The translations under genes and the position numbers were made by a program. Shown here piece after piece: positions 6,501 through 14,800 of a DNA stretch of 36,641 nucleotides. Within the stretch, counting starts at the first letter, position 1. The number at the start of each line of letters is the position of its first letter. Source of the DNA: Tissierellia bacterium (lineage in GTDB: Bacteria > Bacillota > Clostridia > Tissierellales > Peptoniphilaceae); assembly GCA_030532305.1 (NCBI GenBank), contig JAUNLJ010000017.1, positions 1 through 36,641 of the forward strand. Direction: 5' to 3'. The notes under the pieces are model-generated. The model saw only the letters and a list, made by a program, of their open reading frames with translations, was not told the origin of the DNA and ran no database searches.

Positions 6501-7568
6501 CTACCGGTCTTCTAGCCTCACCATAATTTGTAGGCCTTCGGCCCGGGTAATCTTACCTAGGGGAATAAGTCCGTCTAGCCGGCCCTTAATAAGCCCCTCT
6601 TGGACCGTATAGGCCACGGCCTCCTTGGCCCAGTCAGAAACCCCTTGACCGTCAGCAAATTTTCCTAGGATGTCTTGGATTTCTTCAGCCTTCAAGGACC
6701 CCCCTCCCTCACTTAATTTAAGGGCCCTTTGGACCATGACCATGGCCTCTTGCCGGGTGATCTGATCATTAGGGGCAAAGATCCCTTGGCCCCGGCCTTT
6801 GATAATGCCCAGGGAGGCGGCCCTTAAGATGGCCTCCTTGTGGGGAGTTGCTTCTGTGACGTCTATAAAGCTGGGGGTCTTGTCCCCGGCCTTAAGGTCT
6901 AGGGCAGTCACAAGGAAGTAGGCAAATTCTGCCCGGCTAATGGCTTGGTTGGGTTGGAACTGTTCTATATCCTCTACCAGACCCAGGCCCTTGGTCTCAC
7001 GGATAATGGCTTCTGCCCAGTGGCCCTTAATGGTGGAGCCTGTCTCCCCTGGTTTTTCAAGGGGTTGAGAAGCCCCACCCTGGTTAATGCCTCTTTCTTC
7101 ATAGATTTCCTTGGCCCTTTCTTCTCCTAGAAGGGAGGGGATATAGGGCTTGCCCTTTTCAAGTTTTCTTTGGGCATCGTCTCCAGACATATCAAAGAAA
7201 TAGGTGTTTAGCTCGGCCCCAATGACCTGGGCCTCCTTATAGGCCTTGTCTTGGTAGGCCAAACTAATCTTGGTGGCATAGTCCAGGGCCGCCTCTGGAG
7301 ACTGTTTACCCGCCTGGATAATTTTTTGGTCAATGTCCTTTTGGTCCTGGATCATCTGTCTTTCTTCCCTGTCAAAATATTCCCGGACATAGGTCCCATA
7401 AAGGTCCCGGTTGATTTCACTAAGGGCAGAGACCTGGCGGATGGTCCAGTAGGCAGAGTCGGGCCGGTACTGGTTCCCCATGACTTGGTAGGGGGCGCTA
7501 ACCTCATTAACGGGTCCGTAAACAGGCACATACATGGCGTGCTCGGCGTTACCCATGGCCACCCACAT
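6501..7568 (-). CDS. C-terminal half of a C69 dipeptidase with three SLH domains (separated by an internal TAA)
   Basis: This 355-codon frame is in the same reading frame as the dipeptidase upstream and continues it. The first 150 residues (GNAEHAMYVPVYGPV, and the long helix pair after YWTIRQVSALSEINRDLYG) are the second half of the C69 peptidase fold, not a protein on its own. Then come three S-layer homology modules: GHWAEAIIRETKGLGLVED with AISRAEFAYFLV (about 183-225), ILRAASLGIIKG with QITRQEAMVMVQRAL (about 240-290), and WAKEAVAYTVQEGLIKG with ITRAEGLQIMVRL (about 310-353). These bind secondary cell-wall polymer and would hold the enzyme on the cell surface. The nominal ATG at 7568 is preceded by AGGAGGGG four bases away, so internal initiation is possible, but those bases also encode the conserved LGGVMW run. 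More likely this is the rear part of one broken or read-through gene. Confidence 0.72.
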   Translation of the reverse strand: MWVAMGNAEHAMYVPVYGPVNEVSAPYQVMGNQYRPDSAYWTIRQVSALSEINRDLYGTYVREYFDREERQMIQDQKDIDQKIIQAGKQSPEAALDYATKISLAYQDKAYKEAQVIGAELNTYFFDMSGDDAQRKLEKGKPYIPSLLGEERAKEIYEERGINQGGASQPLEKPGETGSTIKGHWAEAIIRETKGLGLVEDIEQFQPNQAISRAEFAYFLVTALDLKAGDKTPSFIDVTEATPHKEAILRAASLGIIKGRGQGIFAPNDQITRQEAMVMVQRALKLSEGGGSLKAEEIQDILGKFADGQGVSDWAKEAVAYTVQEGLIKGRLDGLIPLGKITRAEGLQIMVRLEDR

Positions 7569-7625
7569 AACCCCTCCTAGCTCTCTAGGATAGTCGGGTT
7601 TAATTTGGATAATATGGGCCTCTTC

Positions 7626-7628
7626 TTA
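7626..7628 (-). other. In-frame TAA interrupting the dipeptidase-SLH gene
   Basis: The minus strand reads GGA ACG GTG GAA TAA GAA GAG GCC CAT. Removing the TAA gives GTVE-x-EEAHIIQIKPDYPREL, a seamless C69 sequence continuing into the SLH half, with no frame change. A single base substitution explains it. Confidence 0.85.
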
Positions 7629-8627
7629 TTCCACCGTTCCAATGGGACGGACCTTGCCATGGTTTTCTGCCAGGTTGGCATCCTTGTCGGTGCCTTCATA
7701 CCGGTATCTTTGAAATTCCATGGCATCCTTTAGGGAAATCTTCTTGTCGGTCTTTTGGAAGAGGTCAAAGTCCTCACTCCCGTGGGGGATTTGCTTGTCC
7801 TTGTCTAGAAAGTTGATCCCACCCCATAGACGGTCCCGGCAACCGGAGGATAGGGGCTCGGCATAGGTCTTCTTGACATTGATCATGCCCTCTTCTTCCA
7901 CCAGGAAGCCCCCCTCCCGGGCTAGGTTGACTAGGTCCTTGGAGGCCACCACATTTTCTGTGTCACTTAGGTCCACCCGGCCCAGCATAAAGCAGTTGGG
8001 GAAGACAGAATAAGTGTCTTCAGGATACTTGACGGCCACATATTGGTGGCCTGTTAAAAGCTCCATATACCAAATTTCATTTTGATCGGCAATGACCACA
8101 ATGGCTCCTTCTTGGACCCCCTTGGTGTCCATAATGTCGGCTAGGACCTCCACCCCTTCTCTGGCCGTGGCAATCCGGGGTAGGACCACACTGACCACAG
8201 AGGATTCATAGATCCCCGTATCGGTCAAGGGGTCGGCAGCCAGGGCCTGGTCATTGGCAGTGGCCGTCACGGTGGCTGTCATGGTGACTCCCTTTTCATT
8301 CCAACCGGCGGCCTCAAAAATATCCCCTTCATCCTGGTAGCCGTCAGGAATGGACACATACTTGTAGGTCTTTTCTGGCATGGGGTATGTAAAGCCATAG
8401 ACATCCTCATACATGTCCCCTTCCTTATAGGTTTTGGCCTCGGTGACCTTTAGGGTCTTGTTGTAGGAGCTAGACCAGTCCTCTGTCCGGCCAATAATGG
8501 GGTTGCCATCGGCAGACACACCTGGGCCTACAATTAAACCTGTACAGGCCAGGGCCTCTCCCACAGGAAGGAAGATAAAAATGGCCACCAGTAGGCAAGT
8601 GATCGTTTTCTTTACATGTTCTTTCAT
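7626..8627 (-). CDS. C69 family dipeptidase, N-terminal catalytic half (ends at a premature TAA)
   Basis: A 333-residue frame holding the catalytic front of an Ntn-hydrolase dipeptidase (C69, formerly U34). Residues 1-27 form a signal peptide ending GEALA, and the next residue is Cys28 of CTGLIVGPG, the nucleophile that must become N-terminal by cleavage; so export and activation may be the same step. GNPIIGRTEDW (about residues 41-51) and the later WYMELLTGHQYVAVKYPED and NCFMLGRVDL are family landmarks. The full enzyme with SLH domains would be about 708 residues; here translation stops after RPIGTVE, so the product lacks the rest of the fold and the wall anchor. Start: ATG 8627 with AAAGGAG five bases before it. 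The enzyme would cleave dipeptides outside the cell. A CcpA-like site lies at 8687-8701. Confidence 0.82.
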   Translation of the reverse strand: MKEHVKKTITCLLVAIFIFLPVGEALACTGLIVGPGVSADGNPIIGRTEDWSSSYNKTLKVTEAKTYKEGDMYEDVYGFTYPMPEKTYKYVSIPDGYQDEGDIFEAAGWNEKGVTMTATVTATANDQALAADPLTDTGIYESSVVSVVLPRIATAREGVEVLADIMDTKGVQEGAIVVIADQNEIWYMELLTGHQYVAVKYPEDTYSVFPNCFMLGRVDLSDTENVVASKDLVNLAREGGFLVEEEGMINVKKTYAEPLSSGCRDRLWGGINFLDKDKQIPHGSEDFDLFQKTDKKISLKDAMEFQRYRYEGTDKDANLAENHGKVRPIGTVE

Positions 8628-8686
8628 GGAAACTCCTTTCTTTTTCTAAGCTGACTTCTAATAGGGTAACATGGACTGAAAACAAA

Positions 8687-8701
8687 ATCAAGCGTTTTCA
8701 T
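8687..8701 (-). promoter_or_regulatory. Possible catabolite-response (cre-like) site upstream of the dipeptidase
   Basis: The minus strand reads ATGAAAACGCTTGAT, agreeing with the cre consensus WTGNAARCGNWWNCA at all but the last two positions. It lies about 60 bases before the start codon. Confidence 0.25.
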
Positions 8702-8753
8702 TTTTATCCCCTCTTAAATATCTCCTCCCCCAAAGAAGAAGGGCCCCTTGCCA

Positions 8754-8780
8754 CAAAAAAAGGGCGCCCTGGGGCACCCT
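8754..8780 (-). terminator. Terminator after the permease-ferredoxin gene
   Basis: GGG-C-GCC pairs with GGC-A-CCC (one mismatch, loop CTGG, 8762-8779), followed on the minus strand by seven T. Confidence 0.8.
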
Positions 8781-8793
8781 CCAAAAGAGTTTT

Positions 8794-9516
8794 TTATTTC
8801 TTTTCTTCTTCCCTATAGTGAATGGCCTGGACGGGGCAGGCCTCCATGGCCTCCTGGACCCGGTCCCTATCTAGGTTCTGGATTTTTTTAGCCCGGGCCT
8901 TTTTCCCAGCCATCTCAAAGGCCTGGGGATAGGTCCTGGTGCAAATCCCACAGCCCATACAGGCTCCCTGGTCCAGATGAAGGCCAGCCTGGTCTAGGAC
9001 TCCCTGGGGAAGGTCCTCATCCTTAACGATCTTGCCGGTTAGCCAGGAAAAGATCAGGATGGAGATAATGGATAGGACCCAGCGGACCAGCATAAACTTA
9101 GGTCCCAAGAACTTGGCCTCATTAATGAGCATGGGGATCTTAATGACAGCCCAGGAGCTCAAAATAATGACCAGGTTCCGGATAGAGGCCCCCTTCTTGT
9201 GGAGCATGATGCACATGGGAAAGGCGGCATAGATGGGGCCGGCTGAAATAGACCCCAGGGCAAAGGAGAGAAAGACCCCCTTGGCCCCAGAGCCTTTGCC
9301 CATATAGGCCACGATCTTTTCCCTGGGGACCCAGAGGTCCAAAAGGGCCGTCAGCACAAAGATAATGGGCATGATCATGAGCATTTCTTTAATGAAATAG
9401 CCGCTGGACTTAAGGGCCCCCAGCCCCATTTGGGGACTTAGGGCAAATAAGACCCCATAGGCCACCACCAGGACCAGGCGAAAGAGGTTGTTTTTTATTC
9501 GGTCAGTCACACTCAT
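8794..9516 (-). CDS. Half-permease (YraQ/ArsP-like) fused to a C-terminal [4Fe-4S] ferredoxin domain
   Basis: A 240-residue fusion. Residues of about 1-165 are a membrane domain of the PF03773 permease type with about five helices, including GSISAGPIYAAFPMCIML and LGPKFMLVRWVLS. Residues of about 178-240 are a small ferredoxin: C-x2-C-x2-C in CMGCGIC and a distal Cys in EACPVQAIH, enough ligands for one [4Fe-4S] cluster. The permease half is homologous to the product of the upstream gene (both have P-x3-AFP, then G-KF-LVR-x3-S), so the two probably form one two-part channel. The ATG overlaps the previous gene's TGA (ATGA), showing tight coupling. Related permeases move methylarsenicals or are linked to metal and sulfur handling; the cargo here is unknown. 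A cytoplasmic Fe-S cluster could sense or supply electrons; that is inference. Confidence 0.82.
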   Translation of the reverse strand: MSVTDRIKNNLFRLVLVVAYGVLFALSPQMGLGALKSSGYFIKEMLMIMPIIFVLTALLDLWVPREKIVAYMGKGSGAKGVFLSFALGSISAGPIYAAFPMCIMLHKKGASIRNLVIILSSWAVIKIPMLINEAKFLGPKFMLVRWVLSIISILIFSWLTGKIVKDEDLPQGVLDQAGLHLDQGACMGCGICTRTYPQAFEMAGKKARAKKIQNLDRDRVQEAMEACPVQAIHYREEEKK

Positions 9517-9995
9517 AGAATCCCTCCCATGACCAGGGCAATAATGAGGGCAAAGACAAAGCTAAGCCCATTTCTTACCAGGGTAAACTTGGTCCCAAAG
9601 GACTTCCTTTCCAGGGGGAGGGTCACCACCCCCACCATGGTTAGGGTGGTTAGAAAGGCCACAGAAGGCATCATGTCCACACCAGCATCTACCAGGGTTC
9701 CCACCAGGGGGAAGGCCACAAAGGGGGGCACCAGGGCCACAGTCCCTAAAAGGGCCCCGCCTAGGGTGGCCATAAAAATAGAGTGGGTCCTAATAAATTG
9801 GGCAATGTTTTCCGGGGGGATCAAGGTGAGGATCAGGCCAATGGCAAAGATGATGGTAAAGATACTAACCACCATGCCCCGGCCCATCTTAAGGGCCATC
9901 TTAAGGGCTTCTTGGGTCCTCTTCTTGTCCTTGACCAGGGAAAAGCCCAAAAAGATCAGGGTCCCCAGCCACATGGCCCTTGTAAAAATATCCAT
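9513..9995 (-). CDS. Half-permease (YraQ/ArsP-like), N-terminal partner
   Basis: A 160-residue membrane protein with about five hydrophobic segments. It contains a short cytoplasmic stretch KDKKRTQEALKMALKMGRG, then the family block VALVPPFVAFPLVGTLVDAG, and ends FGTKFTLVRNGLS plus one last helix. Typical PF03773 permeases are one chain of 300 residues or more with two related halves; here the halves are on two genes. The start at 9995 (MDIFTRAMWLG) follows AGGAGG by five bases; upstream in-frame codons overlap the cupin gene and have no ribosome site. The stop overlaps the next gene's ATG. It is the second gene of the cupin operon, probably activated by the divergent Crp-family protein. Confidence 0.8.
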   Translation of the reverse strand: MDIFTRAMWLGTLIFLGFSLVKDKKRTQEALKMALKMGRGMVVSIFTIIFAIGLILTLIPPENIAQFIRTHSIFMATLGGALLGTVALVPPFVAFPLVGTLVDAGVDMMPSVAFLTTLTMVGVVTLPLERKSFGTKFTLVRNGLSFVFALIIALVMGGIL

Positions 9996-10014
9996 AGCTT
10001 CCTCCTGGTCGTCT

Positions 10015-10329
10015 TTATTTTCCAGGAGCTGGGGCCTTAATGACAATCAGCTCCAAGATGTCCTCATACTTGTTTAGGACCTTCATCCGGACCCCCTTGG
10101 GGAGCTTTAGGATGGACCCGGCCTCATATTCCTGGGCCTCTTGGTGGGCTAGGGCAATAGACAGCCTCCCCCTAAGGACGGTCATATAGACGGTGGAGTT
10201 GGTGTCGTGCTCAGGTAGGCCCTGGTCCTTTTCCAGGATCATGTGGTTATAATGAATATTGTCATCGGCAATAATCCGTTCAATGGTATGGCTGTCGCCT
10301 AGGGTCATTTGGAATAGTTCTTCGATCAT
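10015..10329 (-). CDS. Small cupin-domain protein
   Basis: A 104-residue single-domain cupin. The conserved core runs from HYNHMILEKDQGLPEHDTN through YMTVLRGRLSIAL (first cupin motif, about residues 27-61) and then the second motif around GSILKLPKGVRMKVLN. Of the usual metal ligands a His is present in PEHDTN, while the H-x-H pair is not complete, so metal binding is uncertain; many small cupins bind a ligand without catalysis. The start at 10329 has AAGGAGGAAGCCAT before it. It is first in the operon with the two half-permeases and might act as a ligand sensor or carrier for the transported compound, or handle a redox-active metal; both ideas are inference. Confidence 0.75.
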   Translation of the reverse strand: MIEELFQMTLGDSHTIERIIADDNIHYNHMILEKDQGLPEHDTNSTVYMTVLRGRLSIALAHQEAQEYEAGSILKLPKGVRMKVLNKYEDILELIVIKAPAPGK

Positions 10330-10372
10330 ATGGCTTCCTCCTTGTTTATTTATGAGACTGGCTTATACCTTT

Positions 10373-10378
10373 ATTATA
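10373..10378 (-). promoter_or_regulatory. -10 box of the cupin-permease operon
   Basis: A perfect TATAAT on the minus strand with no recognisable -35 (CTATCT at 17 bases), as expected for a promoter that needs an activator. The start would be near 10366. Confidence 0.5.
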
Positions 10379-10400
10379 GGGGAGCCTGGTCTTAAAGATA

Positions 10401-10414
10401 GACACCTAGGTTTC
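10401..10414. promoter_or_regulatory. Palindrome ACCTAGGT, candidate operator for the Crp-family regulator
   Basis: The plus strand reads GACACCTAGGTTTC: a perfect 8-bp palindrome at 10404-10411, extended by two more matching pairs after one mismatch. Its centre is about 41.5 bases upstream of the inferred start of the cupin operon, the usual position for class II Crp/Fnr activation. It is also close to the regulator's own gene. Confidence 0.45.
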
Positions 10415-10449
10415 TTTTTGCTAAACTATTTTAAAAAGGAGGAATTTTT

Positions 10450-11091
10450 ATGCTAAAGACCCTGGGGGCCATCCCCCTCTTTGCATCCATAGAAAAAAAG
10501 GACCTGGCCCCCCTGGTCCAGGCCCAAGACATCTACCTAAAAAACTACCGGGAGGGGGTCACCCTCTACAATCAAAAGGAGGTCTGCCAGACCTTTGACA
10601 TGGTCCTCTCCGGCAGCCTGGTGGCCTACTCCCTGGCTGAAAATGGGTCCGCCATGACCCTCTTTGAATTTCCCCCAGGCCAGATTTTGGGGGCCAACCT
10701 CCTCTTTAGTCCCCAGGGCCTTTACCCCTTTAACATCTACTGCATGGCCCAGGCCCAGGTCCTCCATGTGACCCGGAGGGGGGTGGAGGCCCTCCTCCAC
10801 CACTATGACTTTACCCTGGCCTTTATCAAGATGCTGTCCCTAAACTCCAACCGGCTCAACCAAAAAATTACCATGGTGACCCAGAAGACCCTGAGGGAAA
10901 ACCTCCTGGACTATCTCCAGGAGGAGGTCCGCCGTCAGGGGACCAACCCCCTTAGCCTCCCCATGAGCAAGAAACAGCTGGCCGACTACCTGGGGGTCCA
11001 GCGGCCTTCCCTCTTTCGGGAGCTTAAAAAATTAAAGGATGAGGGCCTGATCCAGGTGGACAATAAAAAAATCTACCTGGCCTATCTCTAG
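10450..11091 (+). CDS. Crp/Fnr family transcriptional regulator
   Basis: A 213-residue regulator. Residues of about 10-130 are a cyclic-nucleotide-binding-like beta barrel (GVTLYNQKEVCQTFDMVLSG, then FEFPPGQILGANLLF, where the GQILGA turn corresponds to the phosphate-binding cassette). A long helix (LNSNRLNQKITMVTQKTLRE) leads to the winged helix: SKKQLADYLGVQRPSLFREL is the helix-turn-helix at about 173-192. It lacks the N-terminal cysteine cluster of Fnr, so it is not an Fnr-type oxygen sensor, and lacks the full arginine-based cAMP pocket, so the ligand is unknown. AAGGAGGAATTTTT precedes the ATG. It is divergent from the cupin-permease operon and is the obvious controller of it. Confidence 0.88.
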   Translation: MLKTLGAIPLFASIEKKDLAPLVQAQDIYLKNYREGVTLYNQKEVCQTFDMVLSGSLVAYSLAENGSAMTLFEFPPGQILGANLLFSPQGLYPFNIYCMAQAQVLHVTRRGVEALLHHYDFTLAFIKMLSLNSNRLNQKITMVTQKTLRENLLDYLQEEVRRQGTNPLSLPMSKKQLADYLGVQRPSLFRELKKLKDEGLIQVDNKKIYLAYL

Positions 11092-11104
11092 GGATTTTGG
11101 GCCA

Positions 11105-11142
11105 ATAAAAAAGTGCTACCTTTATGGGTAGCACTTCTTTTT
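11105..11142 (+). terminator. Bidirectional terminator between the Crp-family gene and the sortase gene
   Basis: AAGTGCTACC (11111-11120) pairs perfectly with GGTAGCACTT (11127-11136), with an A run before and CTTTTTA after. It ends both converging genes. Confidence 0.9.
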
Positions 11143-11848
11143 ATGGGTTTTTAGGATCTTCTGCCACCATAAGGACTGCCAAACGGGCATTGTGCCATTC
11201 GTAGCTGCAGGTGATCAGAAGGATCCAGGGCTCTTCTTCCCCGGGGGCTGGGCCCACTTCATAGAGGGCCCTCTCCTTGAGGAAGTCATAGACCCCCTCC
11301 TTTCCCTGGCCATCCTGGTAGTCCCTAGGGTCCAGGACGGTCTCGCCAGGAATAAGGCTGACTAACTTGGGACGGGCCTCAAAGGACCCCTCCTCTGTCC
11401 AAAAACGAAAGGGCTCCGCCTGTCCTTCTTCCTTAAAATCCTTTAAGGGTCCAAACATGGCATCGTCTTTCATCATATGGCCATAGACCAGGACCAGGGG
11501 GTCCTTTAAAGACTGGTTCCTATAGTCCATAAAGATGGCGCCCAGGGCGTTTTTCTCCCCGCTTGCCGCCCTATGGAGGTAGGTCTCATTGTCGCCCCCC
11601 TGGACTAAGGGGTAGTCTATGCGACCAGAAGCCGAGGTCAGCCAGCCTATAATGTCTGCTCCCTCCTCCTGGAGGGAGGATAGGTCCCTCTTCTCTCCTT
11701 CTTGGGGACTGGCCTCTTGCCTTAAATCCTGGTAGATTTTTTGGGACTTTTTTTGGTCCCTGGCTAGGATCAACCCCTTGCCCCCTTGATAGACTAGACC
11801 CATGACCACTAAAAGGATCAAAAGGTCCACAAGTCTTTTTTTACTCAT
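11141..11848 (-). CDS. srtB: Class B sortase
   Basis: A 235-residue membrane-bound cysteine transpeptidase that joins sorted surface proteins to the cell wall. An N-terminal anchor helix (LVDLLILLVVMGLVY) is followed by a linker and the sortase barrel. Catalytic landmarks are the His in LVYGHMMKDDAMFGPL (about residue 121), the Cys in LITCSYE (about 216), and the Arg in WHNARLAVL. The YGH-M-D-x-MF-L pattern and the Y-LVQGGDNETYLHR lead-in are those of class B. The ATG is one base after the stop of the giant LPKTG protein (TAAGATG) with AGGGGA before it, so translation is coupled and that protein is the likely substrate. An LPxTG-type signal beside a class B enzyme is less usual, since SrtB of Staphylococcus sorts NPQTN, although class B sortases with other signals are known. 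Confidence 0.88.
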   Translation of the reverse strand: MSKKRLVDLLILLVVMGLVYQGGKGLILARDQKKSQKIYQDLRQEASPQEGEKRDLSSLQEEGADIIGWLTSASGRIDYPLVQGGDNETYLHRAASGEKNALGAIFMDYRNQSLKDPLVLVYGHMMKDDAMFGPLKDFKEEGQAEPFRFWTEEGSFEARPKLVSLIPGETVLDPRDYQDGQGKEGVYDFLKERALYEVGPAPGEEEPWILLITCSYEWHNARLAVLMVAEDPKNP

Positions 11849-11849
11849 C

Positions 11850-14800
11850 TTATCCCCTGGCCAAACGTCTGCGTAAGAAGACAAGACCGGCTAAGAGGAT
11901 GAGACCATAAAGCATGGAGGCTGTCTCTGTAACCAAACCTGTTTTGGGTAGGCCTCCTGGACTGGTTTTACCCGGTCTTTGGGGTCCACCAGGCTGTCCA
12001 GGCTGTCCGGGCCCCTGGGGTCCAGAAGGTTTGCCTGGCTTAGAGGGTGGGTTTACAAGAGGTGGCTCACCGGGTTCTTCCGGCTTACCTGGTTTGTGGG
12101 GCTTCTTGGTGTTTTGGGCCTTAATCACAAAGCCCAAGTCGTCTCCCTCTAACTTTTGAAGTTCTAGGGTGTAGCCATCCACGGCTCTTTCCATAACAGA
12201 ATAGGTGTATTCTACCAGGTCAATGACAATCTTTCCATCTTCATCGATGGTCACAGTCTTCTTGAAAAGGGGTAGCTGGTCTAGCTTGCCTTGGAAGTGG
12301 TTGTCTTCATTAAGGACAAGACTGCCTACTATCTGGTCCTCTTGACCCTCGGCCTGTTGAATAATATCAAAGGTGACCTCTGGACGGTTTTCATTAATCA
12401 GGGTCTTGCCATCGGCTTCTAAGAATTCTTTAAAGAGCTTGATAAAGCCTTCTTTTTCTAGCTTGATGGTAACGGTGTTGGACCCGTCTACCTGGTTCTT
12501 AAAGAGAAGGTCCTTGTCTACTTCCTTCAAGTCTTCTAAGTTAAAGAAGTCTTTGGCCTCTCCCAGAACTTTTTCCTGGCCATCGCTGGCTATATAGATG
12601 AGTTTACCGTCTTGGATCTTGGCATCTAATTCAGGAATCATCATGGGTAGGATAAAGTCTTGGGTGGTCTTATTGGGGAAGCCCTTGGGGCCTGCCTTCA
12701 TAAGAAGCCCAGTGACTTGGTCTAGGGAGGCTTCCTTCTTGTCTATGGCCTCTTTAAGCTCTGCTTCTGTATAGGTCCTATCTCCAATCCTATAGATGAT
12801 GACAAAGTCTGTTCCCTCAGGAATTTGAACAAAGTCTCTTAGGACTGGGCGCAGACCATTTTCAGCCTTAAAGAGGTCTTCTAGCTGCCAGTTTTTGTCA
12901 GCAGAAGTGCCTAGGCCAGAATCAAAAATCCCATTGTCGTGGTAGACAGAGATCTTGTAGTTAAAGCTGTCGCCAAAGTGAATCATGGCGCTTCCCTTAA
13001 ACCAGCCCTCTGCCTTGTCGGCGTCAATGACATTGCCGTCTTTGTCCAGCACTTGCAAGTACTTGTTGACCCTGGGCTTTTCCTCTTCCCTTACAGGAAG
13101 GTCTTTTTTACCAGATAGGAAGTCCCCTGGAATGCCAAAGATGGCCTCATTGGTAAAGATTTCCCCAAACTTGTCTGCATAGTCCTTAAATAGGTCCTTG
13201 TCCACTAGGAGCTGGCTTAGGCTGAGCTGGATTTGGTCTTTGGACCCGTGGGGGGCCTCAAATTCCGGTAGCCAGGCTAAAATAGCTTGCTCTTTGGTCC
13301 CTTCAGAAACCCTGCCTTCTAGGGCAGCCTTTAAGACCTGGGCCTTGGCTGGCTGGGTCTTTTCTAGGTCCTTTAGATAGGCCCAGACATCTTCTGTATA
13401 GACAGTCTTAATGCCGGCCTTAAAGTCTTCCATATTCAAGGCTTGGTTGGCACCACCGGCCTTTAGGGCCTTTTCGTCAAGCTCCACAAGAATAGAGGTC
13501 CCCTCTTGGGGCTTAAAGATCTCTGGCAAGACGTCAATAATCAGTGCGTCCTTATAGACAAAGTATCCCTTGTCATTGTAGCCAGTATAGTCTGTGTCTA
13601 CCTTATTGCTTAAGGCATCAGAGATTTCTTTTTCCTCTTTTTTCAGCTTGTCTACAGAGACCTTAATGGTAAAGTCTACCTTTTGGTCTTCTGGACCTAA
13701 AACCACTTCATTTTTATTAGCTTCCTTGTCTAGCTTGGGTTTTTCCTGGTCAGGCAGTTGGCTAGAGGGGCTATAGCTAATCTCAATTTGAGACTGGGAA
13801 TGACCCATGTCTTGGTCCTTGTCTGCCCCGCCTTCTTCACCTGGCAGGCTGCCGCCTCCTGCACTATAAATGCAGTGGCCAAGAATCCCGTGTCGGCAGA
13901 TCTTTTTAGTCCATTGGTCTTCTCTTCCAAAGATGCCAGGGGCCTGGTTGCCCATGACAATAAAGTAGTTGGCTTGGTTGCCGTAGAACCTACGGTTGGC
14001 ACCGTCTTGGCTCATATAGTAGCCAGCTAGGTCAATGGGCTGGTTGACATACTTGTCGTAAAGGGCCTGGTTGGCCTTAAGGGCCGCCAGCTCTTTTTCA
14101 GTAAGGATGGCTTTTAGTTTCCCCTCAATGGTGGTATTTTCATCTACATACCAGGGGTTGATGGGCTTGCCCTTAGAATCCTTGATGCCGGCTAGGTCCC
14201 CATAGGCAAAGGCTTTGCCTGCCTTGGGGCCATACTTTTCAAGACCCAGCTTGTCTTGGTCTTTGACCTCGACTAGGTCCTTGATGGTGATCTGGCCTTC
14301 TTGGACCTTGGCATTTACTCGCCGGTTGGCCTCAGCCATAACTTCCCGGTAGACCTCTTCCTTCTTTTGGAAGTCGTCTTTTTTGAAGGTCTTCTTGCTT
14401 TCGCCTTCTTCAAGACCATTTTTCAAGATGTCCTCAATTTCCTGATTGAGATACTTATCTCGGTTGGTCAGGATTTGGCCAAATTCATCGGTAAAGGGAA
14501 TGTCCACATCTGGAACAAGGACAGAGCTAATGGCTAGCTTTTTGGTCTTCACTGGATCCATGGCCCCACCAATGCTGGTGTTGGCCTTTAGGATAAAGCG
14601 GATGGCATTAAAGCTCATGTCATCAAACTGGTAGTCCCCCTTAGCTGGGTCTAGGTAGGCTAGCTTAAAGGTCTCTAGGTCCTTTTGGATGGCTGCCTTA
14701 ATCTTTTCCAGCTGGGCTTTTTGCTCGTCTTCTGTCCCTTCTACTTGGTCGATCATCTTATTAAAGGTGTCCTGAAGGACGCCGTAGCAGTCTTGCTGGT

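Noticed and set aside
6501-8627. Frameshift as the cause of the split dipeptidase
   Set aside because: The two parts are in the same phase; only one TAA separates them, so it is a nonsense codon, not an indel. TAA is also not a known selenocysteine or pyrrolysine codon.
9529-10077. 182-codon plus-strand open frame over the permease genes
   Set aside because: It lies opposite clear membrane-protein genes, is rich in Lys, Arg and Thr as expected for an antisense frame, and has no ribosome site.
11914-12159. Plus-strand frame rich in Gly, Pro and Leu, collagen-like in look
   Set aside because: It is the reverse reading of the Pro/Gly wall-spanning part of the LPKTG protein; the pattern comes from its repeated codons.
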